Of a stretch of 64,000 nt of DNA, positions 19,747 through 29,843 are shown piece after piece (positions within the stretch are counted from its first letter, which is position 1; every line of letters begins with the position of its first letter). A program made the position numbers and the translations under genes. Under the pieces are notes generated by a model. That model was given only the letters and a program-made list of their open reading frames with translations. It was not told the DNA's origin and ran no database searches. Origin of the DNA: Proteobacteria bacterium SG_bin9 (GTDB lineage: Bacteria > Pseudomonadota > Alphaproteobacteria > Rhizobiales > Xanthobacteraceae); contig LWDM01000012.1 in NCBI GenBank assembly GCA_002083525.1, forward strand, positions 7,694-71,693, written 5' to 3'.

Positions 19747-22706
19747 GCCCCCACCTGCAGCACTTCAAGGAAGACCTGCCGCACCTCCGCCTGCGTGTCT
19801 CTGACACGCGCCTCGAGCGACGAGAAATCAGGCTCGTCGGCGGCGCGCGCCAGAATCCGTAGCAGATCGTCACCGGCCGTCTCCGGCTTGAAGCCGGCGC
19901 TCACGCAGAGCCGGAGAATTTGCGTGAGATCGTGATAGAGCCGCTCGGCGCGGCGCAGCGTTTCGGCAGAAGCGTGCGGCAACAGCCCCAGCCGCGCCGC
20001 ATTGTCGAGGACCTGCAGCGTTCCGGTCGCGAGGATGTCCGGCTTTTCGTGGGCGTGCACGAGTTGCAGATACTGGGCGATGAACTCGATATCGATCATG
20101 CCGCCGGCGGCGTACTTGATATCCCAGATATCCTGATCGCCCTTCTCCTGCGCGATGGCGCTGCGCATCTCGGCGACATCGTTGGCGATGATCGAACGTT
20201 CGCGCGGGCGGGTCAGCACCTCGCGGATCACCGCCTCGATCTTTTCCTTGAACGCCGGAGACGCCGAGATGACGCGCGCGCGCGTCAGCGCCATGTGCTC
20301 CCAGGTCCACGCTTCCATTTCCTGATACGACGCGAACGCATCGATGCGCGACGCGACAGGCCCCGCACGGCCGGACGGCCGCAACCGCATATCAACCTCG
20401 TACAGCACGCCGTAGTTCGTGCGCGTGGTGAACGCGCTGATCAGCCGCTGGGTGAACCGCGCGAAATACTGCGCGCCCTGCAGCGAACGCACACCGTCTG
20501 AATCGGGTTTGTCGTCGTCGAAATCGTAGATCAGGATCAGGTCAAGGTCGGACGACGCGGTCATCTCGCGGCTGCCGAGTTTACCCATCGCCAGAATGGC
20601 GGTTTCCTGCCCGCTGATCCGCCCGTATTGCGTCGCGAACTGATCGGCGGCGAGACCATGCATCGTGTCGACGATGCCCTCGGCGACGTCCGCAAAGGCG
20701 ACGCCCGCCTGTGCCGCCGAAACCGTTCCGGAGAGAATGCGCGCGCCGATAAGCACGAGGCTCTCTTGTCCGAACAGCCGTAGCCGGTCGAGGAATTCTT
20801 CGTAGGAGTTGGCATCGGCGAGCGTTGCCGTGAGCCTCTGCGACAGCTCGGCTTGATCCGGCATCGCGCCGAAGAAGCGGGGATCGATCAACCCGTCCAT
20901 CAACTGCGGCTGCCGCGCCAGCATGTCGCCGAGCCGCGGCGCGGCTCCCAGCATCAGCGCGACGAGGCCGACCAGATCGCTGTTCTGCGACAGCAACGAG
21001 ATCAGACGTCCGCCACGCTGCAATGCTTGCAGGAAGCGATCGAACGCCGTCACCGCGGCGTCCGGTTCTTCCGCGAGCGCTAATCGCGCAATCAGCTGCG
21101 GCAGGAAATCTTCGAGCGCCTTGCGCGTGGTTTCCAGTTTGAGGACGCGATAGTCGCCCGCGATCCAGTGCTGCAGCGCTTCTGACACCGTCTTCGGCTG
21201 TTTGAAGCCAAGGCTCAGCAGATGCTCGAGCAGACGCATGTCGCCGGGGCCGCCGCCGAGATTGACGTCCGGCAGCCTGGCGGTTCCTGTCGGATCGCCT
21301 TCGAACAGCTTGCTGTAATGACGCTGCACCCGGTTGAGGTAGCCGAGCAACTCCTCCGCGAAAGCCGCGCGGTCGGCATAACCAAGGAATTTGGCGAACC
21401 GCTCCATCGCTTCGACATCGTCAGGCAGCGTATGGGTCTGTTCGTCGGCGATCATCTGCAGCCGATGCTCGACCTTGCGCAAGAAATGATAAGCCGTCGC
21501 CAGTTCGTCCCGTGCCTCGAAGGTGATCCAGTTGCTGCCGGCAAGAGTGTCGAGCGCCTCAAGCGTCGGCCGTACCCGCAGCTCCGGGTGGCGGCCGCCC
21601 GCGATCAGTTGCTGGGTCTGTGCGAAGAACTCGATCTCGCGAATGCCGCCGCGGCCGACCTTGACGTTATGGCCTTCCACGGCGATTTCGCCGTGGCCCT
21701 TGAACGACTGCATCTGCCGCTTCATGTCGTGCACGTCGTTGAGCGCGGCAAAGTCGAGGTGCTTGCGCCAGACGAACGGCGCGATCTCGCCGAGCAGCAC
21801 GTCGCCCGCGACGAGATCGCCGGCGCACGGCCGTGCCTTGATCATGGCCGCGCGTTCCCAGGTGCGCCCTTCCCGCTCGTAGTAGTCGAGCGCGGCAGCG
21901 GTCGAGATGGCAACCGGCGTCGACGCAGGGTCCGGCCGCAGGCGCAAATCGACGCGGAACACATATCCGTCGCTGGTGCGCTGCTGCAGAATGCGCGCGA
22001 GCCCCTGCGTCACCTTGACGAAGAAGCGCTGCGGTTCGACGTCATCCAGCAGCGGACAATCGAGATTGTAGAAGACGATCAGATCGATATCGCTGGAGTA
22101 GTTGAGTTCGCCCGCGCCCATCTTGCCCATGGCGAAGATCACGAGCCCGCTGCCGGTTTCGGGCTTTGCCGGATCGACCGGCTTGAAACGTTCGCGCTCG
22201 GCTTCCTGGGTCAGGAGATAGCGCAGCGTCATTTGCGCCGCTTCACCAGCGATATCGGTCAGCGCCTGCGTCACCTGCATCACCGGCCAGACGCCGCCGA
22301 TATCGCACAGCGCGATAAAGAGCGCGGCCTCCGATTTCATCAGCCGCAGCGCCCGCATCACATCGCTCTCGTCCGATGTCGCGGCAACCGTCCGCGCCGT
22401 CGCGTCGATCAGATCGGCGATGTGCGGATCCGGATCGGTCTGCAACAATCGAACAACGCGCGCCGCATCGGCCCGCATCAGGTCGAAAAGGTAGGGCGAC
22501 GCTTCCGCAATGGCTTCGAAAATTGCCGCAGCGGTCGGATGCTGTGCGAGAATGGCTCGCAGCGCGTCCGCGTCGCTGGGGGAAACGTCATCGAGCCAAT
22601 CGGCAAGTCGCTGCCGCGCCTCGGCCGGCAGATGAAGGACGGGCGCTGTGGCAAATCGGGCGGCCAGCGAACGCGAATCCGCTGGTTCCTTGTCGGATGG
22701 GCTCAT
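19743..22706 (-). CDS. glnE: Bifunctional glutamine synthetase adenylyltransferase/deadenylyltransferase
   Basis: A 987-residue protein that adenylylates and deadenylylates GlnA in response to PII and glutamine, setting glutamine synthetase activity. Two nucleotidyltransferase modules are seen. The N-terminal one reads FAMGKMGAGELNYSSDIDLI near residue 190 and is the deadenylylase. The C-terminal one, AMGKLGSREMTASSDLDLIL near residue 705, is the adenylylase. Each is followed by a helical GlnD-PII uridylyltransferase-like domain. Length fits the rhizobial family (about 980-990). ATG 22706 overlaps the TGA of the upstream sensor kinase by ATGA, so translation is probably coupled. Confidence 0.97.
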   Translation of the reverse strand: MSPSDKEPADSRSLAARFATAPVLHLPAEARQRLADWLDDVSPSDADALRAILAQHPTAAAIFEAIAEASPYLFDLMRADAARVVRLLQTDPDPHIADLIDATARTVAATSDESDVMRALRLMKSEAALFIALCDIGGVWPVMQVTQALTDIAGEAAQMTLRYLLTQEAERERFKPVDPAKPETGSGLVIFAMGKMGAGELNYSSDIDLIVFYNLDCPLLDDVEPQRFFVKVTQGLARILQQRTSDGYVFRVDLRLRPDPASTPVAISTAAALDYYEREGRTWERAAMIKARPCAGDLVAGDVLLGEIAPFVWRKHLDFAALNDVHDMKRQMQSFKGHGEIAVEGHNVKVGRGGIREIEFFAQTQQLIAGGRHPELRVRPTLEALDTLAGSNWITFEARDELATAYHFLRKVEHRLQMIADEQTHTLPDDVEAMERFAKFLGYADRAAFAEELLGYLNRVQRHYSKLFEGDPTGTARLPDVNLGGGPGDMRLLEHLLSLGFKQPKTVSEALQHWIAGDYRVLKLETTRKALEDFLPQLIARLALAEEPDAAVTAFDRFLQALQRGGRLISLLSQNSDLVGLVALMLGAAPRLGDMLARQPQLMDGLIDPRFFGAMPDQAELSQRLTATLADANSYEEFLDRLRLFGQESLVLIGARILSGTVSAAQAGVAFADVAEGIVDTMHGLAADQFATQYGRISGQETAILAMGKLGSREMTASSDLDLILIYDFDDDKPDSDGVRSLQGAQYFARFTQRLISAFTTRTNYGVLYEVDMRLRPSGRAGPVASRIDAFASYQEMEAWTWEHMALTRARVISASPAFKEKIEAVIREVLTRPRERSIIANDVAEMRSAIAQEKGDQDIWDIKYAAGGMIDIEFIAQYLQLVHAHEKPDILATGTLQVLDNAARLGLLPHASAETLRRAERLYHDLTQILRLCVSAGFKPETAGDDLLRILARAADEPDFSSLEARVRDTQAEVRQVFLEVLQVGA

Positions 22707-24175
22707 GCCATCCTGTGTTCCACGGCAGACGCTTCGTTGACAAGCCCCGTATCCTTGGCGCGCGCCGCCGAGCTGCTGACCACCGGTGCGGCAAGAAGCG
22801 AGAGCGTCACCCGCAATCCGGGATGATTGTCGGAAAGCTGCAGGCTTCCGTCATGCAAGGTCGCAACCGCCGACGCCAGACTTAATCCCAAACCCGATCC
22901 CGGCAGCGTGCGGCTGGCCTCCAGGCGGACAAAGCGTTCCACTGCGCGCTGACGATCCGCTTCTGGAATGCCAGGCCCATGGTCGGCCACGCTCAGCAAG
23001 ACGCGATCGCCCTCGCGCCTGGCTTCGATCAGGATTTCCGGTTTGGCCGACGAATTGGCGGAAACGGCCGGCTGGCCGTACTTGATGGCGTTCTCGACAA
23101 GATTGGCGAGCGCCTGGCTGATCAGCTCGCGATTGCCATGCACCGGCGCGGCGTCGGTCTTGAGCTCAAGCCTCAGCCCCTTGTCCTCGGCCAGCGGTTC
23201 GTAGAGTTCGTGGATGCCAGCCGCCACGTCGGCTGCGTCGAACCCGGTCATGTTGTCGCGCGCCTGCCCGGACTCCGCGCGTGCGATCATCAGCAGCGCA
23301 TTGAAGGTGCGGATCAGGCCGTCCGATTCTTCGATCGTCTTTTCAAGCGCCGAGCGATACTCCGCTTCGGTCTTGGCGTTGGCCAGAGCCTCTTCGGAAC
23401 GGTTGCGTAAGCGCGTCAGCGGCGTCTTGAGATCGTGCGCGATGTTGTCGGAGACCTCCTTGAGCCCCGACATCAGCGCCTCGATGCGCTCCAGCATCGC
23501 GTTGAGATTGTCCGCGAGACGGTCGAGTTCGTCACCGCTGCGGCCGACCTGAAGGCGTTCACTGAGATTGCCCGCCATGATCCGCTGCGTCGTTCCGGTC
23601 ATCGCGTCGATCCGGCGCAACACCCGGCGCGAAACGAAAATGCCGCCGGCAAGACCGAGCACGACCACCACGAGCACGGAGAATTGCGCTGCCGACGCGA
23701 CAATCAAAAACAGACGCCGCCGCTCTTCGAGATCGCGGCCGACCAGGAGCCGCAATCCGCCGGGCACATCCGATACCCGCACCAGCGCACGATGATCGAC
23801 GGTATCCTGGTCGTCGAGACGACGGTAGACGGTCTCGCTCCAGCCGGATTGCCCCATCACGCCGGGCGCCAGCGATCCGACATTGCCGGCAATCGCCTGC
23901 CCGGCCGATGACGTGACGAGATAGAGATTGGCGCCGGGGCGCAGCGCCCGGCTCTCGATGGCGTAAACCAGCCCGCGCAAGCCGCCGCGCGCGAACTCGC
24001 CGCCGAGTTCGGCGATTTCGGCGTTCACAGTCTCGGTGATTTGCTCAGTGACAAGGCGGCGCGTGTTCCACGCGAAGAAGCCGAGCAGAAACGCTGCGAA
24101 CAGCGCGAACAGCAGCAGGTACGCCAGCGTCAGCCGAAACGCCGTTGTGCGGAACAGTTTACCGAATGCCGTCAC
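22703..24175 (-). CDS. Two-component sensor histidine kinase (HAMP, HisKA, HATPase)
   Basis: A 490-residue membrane kinase. Helices at about 13-33 and 165-185 flank a ~130-residue periplasmic sensor region. HAMP (VSRRVLRRIDAMTGTTQRI) follows, then HisKA with the phospho-His in DNIAHDLKTPLTRLRNRSEE and HATPase with NLVENAIKYGQPA, DHGPGIPEADR and GSGLGLSLASAV. Its start overlaps the response regulator end by about 17 bp, and its end overlaps glnE by 4 bp, forming a regulator-kinase-glnE operon. The same order downstream of degP is known from rhizobia. The signal sensed is not evident. Confidence 0.92.
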   Translation of the reverse strand: MTAFGKLFRTTAFRLTLAYLLLFALFAAFLLGFFAWNTRRLVTEQITETVNAEIAELGGEFARGGLRGLVYAIESRALRPGANLYLVTSSAGQAIAGNVGSLAPGVMGQSGWSETVYRRLDDQDTVDHRALVRVSDVPGGLRLLVGRDLEERRRLFLIVASAAQFSVLVVVVLGLAGGIFVSRRVLRRIDAMTGTTQRIMAGNLSERLQVGRSGDELDRLADNLNAMLERIEALMSGLKEVSDNIAHDLKTPLTRLRNRSEEALANAKTEAEYRSALEKTIEESDGLIRTFNALLMIARAESGQARDNMTGFDAADVAAGIHELYEPLAEDKGLRLELKTDAAPVHGNRELISQALANLVENAIKYGQPAVSANSSAKPEILIEARREGDRVLLSVADHGPGIPEADRQRAVERFVRLEASRTLPGSGLGLSLASAVATLHDGSLQLSDNHPGLRVTLSLLAAPVVSSSAARAKDTGLVNEASAVEHRMA

Positions 24176-24839
24176 GGATCATGTATCCGGCGCCACGGAT
24201 CGTGTGCAGCAGCGGGCGGCCGTGCCCCTTGTCGATCTTGGAACGCAGCCGCGAGATGTGCACGTCGATCACGTTGGTCTGCGGATCGAAATGATAGTCC
24301 CAGACATTTTCCAGGAGCATCGTCCGGGTCACCACCTGGCCGGCATGCTTCATCAAATACTCGAGCAACCGGAATTCGCGCGGCTGCAGCGTCAGTTCCT
24401 CCTGACCGCGCATCACCCGATGCGAGAGCCGGTCGAGTTCGAGATCGCCGACGCGATAGACGGTTTCTTCGGCAGGACCGCCCTGCCGGCGCGACAGCAC
24501 TTCGACGCGTGCGAGCAGTTCGGCAAACGCGTAGGGTTTGGGGAGATAGTCGTCGCCGCCGGCCCGCAGGCCGCGGATGCGGTCATCGACCTGGCCAAGC
24601 GCGGACAGGATCAGCGCCGGCGTGCGGTCGCCCTTGTCGCGCAATGCGCCGATCAGCGACAGTCCGTCGCGCTTCGGCAGCATACGGTCGACCACCAGCA
24701 CGTCGTAACCGCCGCCCTCGGCGAGCGACAGTCCTTCTTCACCGTCTGCAGCATGATCGGCGACATGCCCGGCTTCCCGAAATGCCTTCACCAGATAGTC
24801 GGCCGAGTCACGATCGTCTTCGATAATGAGCAGTCGCAT
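24159..24839 (-). CDS. OmpR-family two-component response regulator
   Basis: A 226-residue regulator. The receiver starts MRLLIIEDDRDSADYLVKAF, with the phospho-acceptor Asp in VLVVDRMLPKRDG and the conserved Lys in DDYLPKPYAFAELLAR. A winged-helix DNA-binding domain follows (EFRLLEYLMKHAGQVVTRTM, then VIDVHISRLRSKID). ATG 24839 gives the canonical family N terminus, although no strong ribosome site is seen. It heads the operon with the kinase and glnE. No target site is identifiable here. Confidence 0.93.
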   Translation of the reverse strand: MRLLIIEDDRDSADYLVKAFREAGHVADHAADGEEGLSLAEGGGYDVLVVDRMLPKRDGLSLIGALRDKGDRTPALILSALGQVDDRIRGLRAGGDDYLPKPYAFAELLARVEVLSRRQGGPAEETVYRVGDLELDRLSHRVMRGQEELTLQPREFRLLEYLMKHAGQVVTRTMLLENVWDYHFDPQTNVIDVHISRLRSKIDKGHGRPLLHTIRGAGYMIRDGIR

Positions 24840-24936
24840 TTCACTGTCTGGCAAGATCAAGGGCGAACCCACATTGTGTCACCATGGCGCGTGGCCCGCT
24901 CCTGCGCAAGCCGCGAACCGAGCACCCCGGAGGCAG

Positions 24937-24974
24937 AAAAACGGGCGATGGAGCTGGGGGAACTCCATCGCCCG
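24937..24974 (-). terminator. Terminator downstream of degP, in a 316-bp gene-free gap
   Basis: A 12-bp stem (24942-24953 with 24963-24974) followed on the minus strand by a T-run (A-run 24937-24941). It lies between the degP stop and the response regulator start. The rest of the gap (24840-25155) holds weaker inverted repeats near 24982-25017 and 25038-25055 and the REP-like palindrome at 25099-25143; I see no gene in it. Confidence 0.75.
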
Positions 24975-25098
24975 CAACACCTTCCGACGGAGGGGGGCGT
25001 TTTCCATCGGAAGGAAACAGAGGGGACGGGCCTAAAGCCCGCCCCCGGAAAGAGCCGTCAGCGGGGGCGACGTTTGCCGGCGACTCTCCCCATCTCAT

Positions 25099-25143
25099 GC
25101 ATGATCCTGAAAAGTGGAATCCGGTTTTCGGATCGGATCATGC
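25099..25143. repeat. Dispersed palindromic (REP-like) element, copy 2
   Basis: Begins GCATGATCCTGAAAAGTGG and ends GGATCATGC. It has the same ends and internal AAAAGTG/GGTTTTCGG pattern as the element at 10302-10350, but the centre differs. It sits just beyond the degP stop codon, a typical position for such intergenic repeats. Confidence 0.75.
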
Positions 25144-25155
25144 TCAAACAAGTCC

Positions 25156-26736
25156 TCAGCCGCGCTCGAGCGGGATCGCGACGAAGCGCGACGTATCGCC
25201 AGACCGGACGCGGATCAGAACGCTGTTCTTCTTGTCGTTGCGGGCGGCTTCGAGCGCCGAGCGCACTTCGCCTGCATCGGCAACGGCCTTGCCGCCGACT
25301 TCAAGAATGACATCGCCTTCCTTGAAGCCGCGCTCAGCCGCGGGGCTGCGCGGATCGACGCCGGTCACGACCACGCCGTCCTTGCCGGCGCCGGCAACGG
25401 TGTTGGCCGGAGCGAGCGAGAGGCCGAGACGCGGAATGTCGCTGCCACGCGGCTGCGAACGATCGCTGCGGTCGATGGCTTTCGCCTCCTTCGCGTTCGG
25501 CAGTTCGCCGAGCGTGACGGTGACGGTCTTGTCCTGACCCTTCTGCAGCACGTTGAGCTTGACCGAGTCGCCAGGCGCCATGCCGCCGATGGTGCGAGCC
25601 AGCTCGCGCGCGTCGCGCACCGGGCGGTCGTTGACCGAGGTGATGACGTCACCCGAACCGATACCCGCCTTCTCCGCCGGGCTGTTCGCCTGCGGCTCGG
25701 CCACGAGCGCGCCACCGACCTTCTTCAGGCCAAGGCTGTCGGCGATCTCGGGCGTAATCGGCTGGATCTGGACGCCGATCCAGCCGCGGCTGACGGTGCC
25801 CTTCTCCTGCAACTGCTTCACCACTGTCTTCACGGTCGACGACGGAATCGCGAACGCGATGCCGACGCTGCCGCCCGACGGCGAATAGATCGCGGTGTTG
25901 ACGCCCATCACCTCGCCACCCGTGTTGAACGTCGGGCCACCGGAGTTGCCCTTGTTCACCGGCGCGTCGATCTGGATGAAGTCGTCATACGGACCGTTGC
26001 CGATATCACGGCCACGGGCCGAGACGATGCCGGCGGTCACGGTACCACCGAGGCCGAACGGATTGCCGACCGCGAGCACCCAGTCGCCGATGCGGGGCGC
26101 GCCATCCGACAGCGTCGCGAACGGGAAGTCGGAGCGGCCATCGACCTTGATCAGCGCGAGGTCGGTGCGCGGATCGGCGCCGATCACCTTCGCGGTGTAG
26201 GTTTTGCCGTCGTCGGTCGTCACTTCGACCTTGTCGGCGCCATCGACCACGTGATTGTTGGTGACGGCAAAACCGTCAGCCGAAATGAAGAAGCCCGAGC
26301 CTTGGCCGGTCATCGCAGGACCGCCACGGCCACCGCGCGGACCCTGCATGCCCGGAGGCATTCCATCCGGACCGCCGAAGCGGCGGAAGAAGCGCTCCAT
26401 CGGAGAACCCGGCGGGAACGGCGAGTCCTCGTTGTTCTTCGCATCGCCTGACGACGACTTCTCCGCGAGGCGGACGCGAACCGAGATCACCGACGGCTTC
26501 ACGCGCTCGACAATGTCGGCGAAGCCGGTCGGCTGCTCGGCCTTGCGCACGTCCTTGCTGACCTGCGCCTGCGCGCGGGTCGTGAGCAGATCGGCGTTAT
26601 CGAAGGTGGGGCTGAAGGCATAACCGGCAACGCCGAGACCGGCGACGACGGAAGCCATCAATGCGAACTTGCGGAGGGAAAGCAGCGATCCGGACTCGGA
26701 CCGGTGTGCGGGGGGAAATTCGGGGCGATCAGTCAT
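25156..26736 (-). CDS. degP: Periplasmic serine protease Do (DegP/HtrA)
   Basis: A 526-residue envelope protease/chaperone that removes misfolded proteins. A single N-terminal helix (LRKFALMASVVAGLGVAGYAF) acts as signal or anchor. The trypsin-like domain holds the complete triad: His in VTNNHVVDGADKV, Asp in DPRTDLALIKVDG and Ser in VNKGNSGGPTFNTGGEVMG. A glycine/proline-rich loop (RGGRGGPAMTG) precedes the His. Two PDZ domains follow, with GWIGVQIQPITPEIA and RLGLSLAPANT at their starts. I chose ATG 26736, since GGAG lies 6 nt upstream and overlaps the alternative ATG 26742. It follows the cytochrome maturation operon and has its own promoter gap of 167 bp. Confidence 0.96.
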   Translation of the reverse strand: MTDRPEFPPAHRSESGSLLSLRKFALMASVVAGLGVAGYAFSPTFDNADLLTTRAQAQVSKDVRKAEQPTGFADIVERVKPSVISVRVRLAEKSSSGDAKNNEDSPFPPGSPMERFFRRFGGPDGMPPGMQGPRGGRGGPAMTGQGSGFFISADGFAVTNNHVVDGADKVEVTTDDGKTYTAKVIGADPRTDLALIKVDGRSDFPFATLSDGAPRIGDWVLAVGNPFGLGGTVTAGIVSARGRDIGNGPYDDFIQIDAPVNKGNSGGPTFNTGGEVMGVNTAIYSPSGGSVGIAFAIPSSTVKTVVKQLQEKGTVSRGWIGVQIQPITPEIADSLGLKKVGGALVAEPQANSPAEKAGIGSGDVITSVNDRPVRDARELARTIGGMAPGDSVKLNVLQKGQDKTVTVTLGELPNAKEAKAIDRSDRSQPRGSDIPRLGLSLAPANTVAGAGKDGVVVTGVDPRSPAAERGFKEGDVILEVGGKAVADAGEVRSALEAARNDKKNSVLIRVRSGDTSRFVAIPLERG

Positions 26737-26903
26737 CAACATCTCCAGGGACCGAAAAATCTCGCGGTGCTGTTGCGCACCTTGTGGTCCGGAAGATGGG
26801 GGGCGCAGCCTTACCGCGCACTGACGGGGGAATTAATCTTTCGTAACAAAGACTACGGTCTTGAACGCAGGCGCGCGCAAGTCCGACAAAATCGGCCCGT
26901 TTT

Positions 26904-27395
26904 TCAGGCCTTCGGCTGTCCCGGCGGGCGCTCGGCGGCGAGCAGCCGTTCGATCTTGGCTTCCTCATCCGGCGTGAGGGTCAGCATCTCGTCCCGCGGA
27001 GTGGAACTGCGGCGGCGCAGATGCAGCCAAAGCGCCAGCATTCCGCCGGCGAGTACGGCCGGTGGCAGCAGCCACAGCAGCAAGGTTTCACGGCTGACGC
27101 GCGGCTTCAGCAGAACGAATTCGCCGTAGCGCGCGACGAGGAAATCGGTGACCTGCGAATCCGTATCGCCAGCTGCGATGCGTTCCCGCACCAGCAGACG
27201 CAAGTCGCGCGCGAGCGGCGCGTCGGAATCGTCGATCGACTGATTCTGGCAGACCATGCAGCGATATTCGCGCGACAGGGCCCGCGCCCGCGCTTCCTTC
27301 GCCGGGTCGCTCATCACTTCGTCGGGCTGAACCGCATAAGCCGGAGACACCAGCACGGCAGCTGCAATCAAGAGAGCGTGGAGGACGCGCGTCAT
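26904..27395 (-). CDS. ccmH: Cytochrome c maturation protein CcmH/CycL
   Basis: A 163-residue membrane-anchored thiol protein that keeps apocytochrome c cysteines reduced for heme ligation. It has a signal peptide (ALLIAAAVLVSPAYA), the redox pair in YRCMVCQNQSIDDSDAPLAR, FLVARYGEFVLLKPR and a C-terminal transmembrane helix (LLLWLLPPAVLAGGMLALWL). It lies 5 bp after ccmF in the ccmI-E-F-H operon. Confidence 0.95.
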   Translation of the reverse strand: MTRVLHALLIAAAVLVSPAYAVQPDEVMSDPAKEARARALSREYRCMVCQNQSIDDSDAPLARDLRLLVRERIAAGDTDSQVTDFLVARYGEFVLLKPRVSRETLLLWLLPPAVLAGGMLALWLHLRRRSSTPRDEMLTLTPDEEAKIERLLAAERPPGQPKA

Positions 27396-27400
27396 TCACC

Positions 27401-29383
27401 CTACTCCGCCGGCTGAAGGCCGCGCGCGGACTTGGCCGGTTTCGGCGCGCCGACGCGCAGCCGGCGATCCGACAGCGACAGCAGGCCACCGAATGCCATC
27501 AGCACGGGACCGAACCAGATCAGGAGCACCAGCGGCTTGTAGTAGATGCGCGCAGCGATCGAACCGTCCGCACCAGCGTCGCCGAGCGAGATGTAGAGCT
27601 GGCTCGCCCCGCGCGTCAGCAGTGCCGCCTCGGTGGTCGACATGCCGCGGGTGGAGAAATTGCGCTTTGAGGGCGTCATCACGCCGATGGTTTCGCCGTC
27701 GTGCGAGATGACGAACCTGGTTACCTGCTCGCGATAGTTCGGCCCCTGCCGCTGGACGATATTGTCGAGCTTCACCGAATAACCGGCGATCGTCGCCACG
27801 TCGTTCGGCTTCATCGTCGCGATGTGTTCGGCGTTCCAGGTGGTCTCGCAGACGATGCCGATCAGCGCGACGCCCAAGCCCGCATGCGCGAAGGCGGTGC
27901 CCCAGTTCGACCGCGGCAAACCGATCGCACGCTGCACGGCCGTGCCAAACGGCACGCGGAACAAACCGATGCGTTCGAAGAGCTCAACCGCTGCACCCAC
28001 GATTACGAACACCGCGAGACCAATGGCGAGCGGTGCCAGTGCCGCGCCGCCCCTCGCCCAGGCCCAGGCAACAGCAACCGCAAATAACGCCGCGATGCCA
28101 GCGGCGTACAATCGCTGCGCCGCGCCGAGCAGATCGCCGCGCTTCCACGCCAGCAGCGGACCGAACGGCACCGCGATCAGGAGCGGCACGAACAGCGGAC
28201 CGAACGTCAGATTGAAGAACGGCGCGCCGACCGAAATCTTGTCGCCGGTGAGCACTTCAAGTCCGAGCGGATACAGCGTGCCGACCAGCACGGTGACGCA
28301 GGCTGTCGTCAGGAACAGGTTGTTCAGCACCAGCGCGCCCTCGCGCGAGATCGGCGCGAACAGTCCACCCTGCCGCAGCGAGGTCGCGCGCCAGGCGTAG
28401 AGCGCGAGGCTGCCGCCGATGAAGAAGCAGAGAATGAGGAGAATGAAGACGCCGCGGCTCGGGTCGGTTGCGAACGTGTGTACCGAGGTCAGCACGCCGG
28501 AGCGCACCAGGAACGTGCCGAGCAGCGACAGCGAGAAGGTGACGATCGCAAGCAGCACCGTCCAGACCTTCAGCGCGTTGCGCTTCTCCATGACCACTGC
28601 CGAGTGCAGTAGCGCCGTTCCAGAAAGCCACGGCATCAGCGACGCATTCTCGACCGGATCCCAGAACCACCAGCCGCCCCAGCCGAGTTCGTAGTAGGCC
28701 CAGTACGAGCCCATGGCGATGCCGAGCGTGAGGAACACCCACGCCATCAGCGTCCACGGCCGCACCCAGCGCGCCCACGCCGCGTCGATGCGGCCTTCGA
28801 TCAGCGCCGCGACGGCGAACGAGAACGAAATCGAGAAGCCGACATAGCCGAGATAGAGCAGCGGCGGATGAATCGCGAGACCGACGTCCTGCAGGATCGG
28901 ATTGAGGTCGCGGCCCTCGATCGGCGGCGAGGCGATACGCAGAAACGGGTTCGAGGTGGCAAGAATGAAGAGATAGAACGCGGCCGCCACCCACGCCTGC
29001 ACCGCCAGCACATGCGCACGCAACGTCAGCGGCAGGTTGTTGCCGAATGCGGCAACCAGCGCGCCGAACAGCGCCAGGATCAAGACCCACAGCAGCATCG
29101 AGCCTTCGTGATTGCCCCACACGCCGGTGAATTTGTAGATGAGCGGCTTCAGCGAATGCGAATTCTCGAAGACGTTCGTCACCGAGAAATCCGACGACAC
29201 ATGCAGCGCCGTCAGCGCCGCGAATGACAGCGCAACGAACAGCAGTTGCGCCAGTGCCGCCGAGCGGCCGACATTCATCAGTCCGGCATCGCCCCAGCGC
29301 GCGCCGAGCATCGGCACGATCGACTGGATCAGCGCCAGCGCAAAGGCGAGAACGAGCGCATAGTGTCCGGCTTCGGCGGTCAC
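27401..29383 (-). CDS. ccmF: Cytochrome c heme lyase subunit CcmF/CycK
   Basis: A 660-residue polytopic inner-membrane protein with about 15 helices. The heme-handling tryptophan-rich WWD segment [20 protein letters not shown] is intact, and conserved histidines flank it ([11 protein letters not shown] and [13 protein letters not shown]). It takes heme from CcmE and attaches it to CxxCH motifs of apocytochromes with CcmH and CcmI. The start is GTG 29383, overlapping the ccmE stop (GTGA), so the genes are translationally coupled. Confidence 0.97.
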   Translation of the reverse strand: MTAEAGHYALVLAFALALIQSIVPMLGARWGDAGLMNVGRSAALAQLLFVALSFAALTALHVSSDFSVTNVFENSHSLKPLIYKFTGVWGNHEGSMLLWVLILALFGALVAAFGNNLPLTLRAHVLAVQAWVAAAFYLFILATSNPFLRIASPPIEGRDLNPILQDVGLAIHPPLLYLGYVGFSISFSFAVAALIEGRIDAAWARWVRPWTLMAWVFLTLGIAMGSYWAYYELGWGGWWFWDPVENASLMPWLSGTALLHSAVVMEKRNALKVWTVLLAIVTFSLSLLGTFLVRSGVLTSVHTFATDPSRGVFILLILCFFIGGSLALYAWRATSLRQGGLFAPISREGALVLNNLFLTTACVTVLVGTLYPLGLEVLTGDKISVGAPFFNLTFGPLFVPLLIAVPFGPLLAWKRGDLLGAAQRLYAAGIAALFAVAVAWAWARGGAALAPLAIGLAVFVIVGAAVELFERIGLFRVPFGTAVQRAIGLPRSNWGTAFAHAGLGVALIGIVCETTWNAEHIATMKPNDVATIAGYSVKLDNIVQRQGPNYREQVTRFVISHDGETIGVMTPSKRNFSTRGMSTTEAALLTRGASQLYISLGDAGADGSIAARIYYKPLVLLIWFGPVLMAFGGLLSLSDRRLRVGAPKPAKSARGLQPAE

Positions 29384-29841
29384 TTCGCAGCTCCCGGCTT
29401 ATTGCCGTAGTCGTCCTTCCAGTGCCCCTGCTTCTTCAGGGCATCGGCGACTTCCTTCGGCATGTAGGTTTCGTCATGCTTGGCGAGCACGGTGTCGGCC
29501 CGGAACACGCCGGCCGCATCGAGCGAGCCTTCAGAGATCACGCCCTGCCCTTCGCGGAACAGGTCCGGCAGGATTCCCTTGTAAGTCACTGGCAAGGTCG
29601 CGGCGCCATCGGTAACTTTGAAGCTGACGGCGAGATTGTCGCCGCGCACCAGCGACCCGGATTCCACGAGGCCGCCGAGGCGAAAGCGCTTGCCCGGCGG
29701 AATTTGCTTCTCGGCCGCGGCCGCAGGCGTCGTGAAGAACAGGATCGAGTCGCGCAGCGCATTGAGAACGAGACCGGCTGCAATCGCCAGCACGATCATC
29801 GCGCCGCCAATCATCGTCAATCGCCGCTGCTTCCGCGTCAT
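29380..29841 (-). CDS. ccmE: Periplasmic heme chaperone CcmE/CycJ
   Basis: A 153-residue protein with one N-terminal helix ([20 protein letters not shown]) and a beta-barrel OB domain. The heme-binding His lies in [28 protein letters not shown] and [20 protein letters not shown] are typical family strands. It carries heme covalently from the CcmABCD complex to CcmF. The start at 29841 begins [11 protein letters not shown] as in relatives; it is 2 bp from the ccmI stop. Confidence 0.96.
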   Translation of the reverse strand: MTRKQRRLTMIGGAMIVLAIAAGLVLNALRDSILFFTTPAAAAEKQIPPGKRFRLGGLVESGSLVRGDNLAVSFKVTDGAATLPVTYKGILPDLFREGQGVISEGSLDAAGVFRADTVLAKHDETYMPKEVADALKKQGHWKDDYGNKPGAAK

Positions 29842-29843
29842 GT

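Noticed and set aside
21222..22826. 534-aa plus-strand frame opposite glnE
   Set aside because: Antisense shadow of glnE; no conserved motifs.
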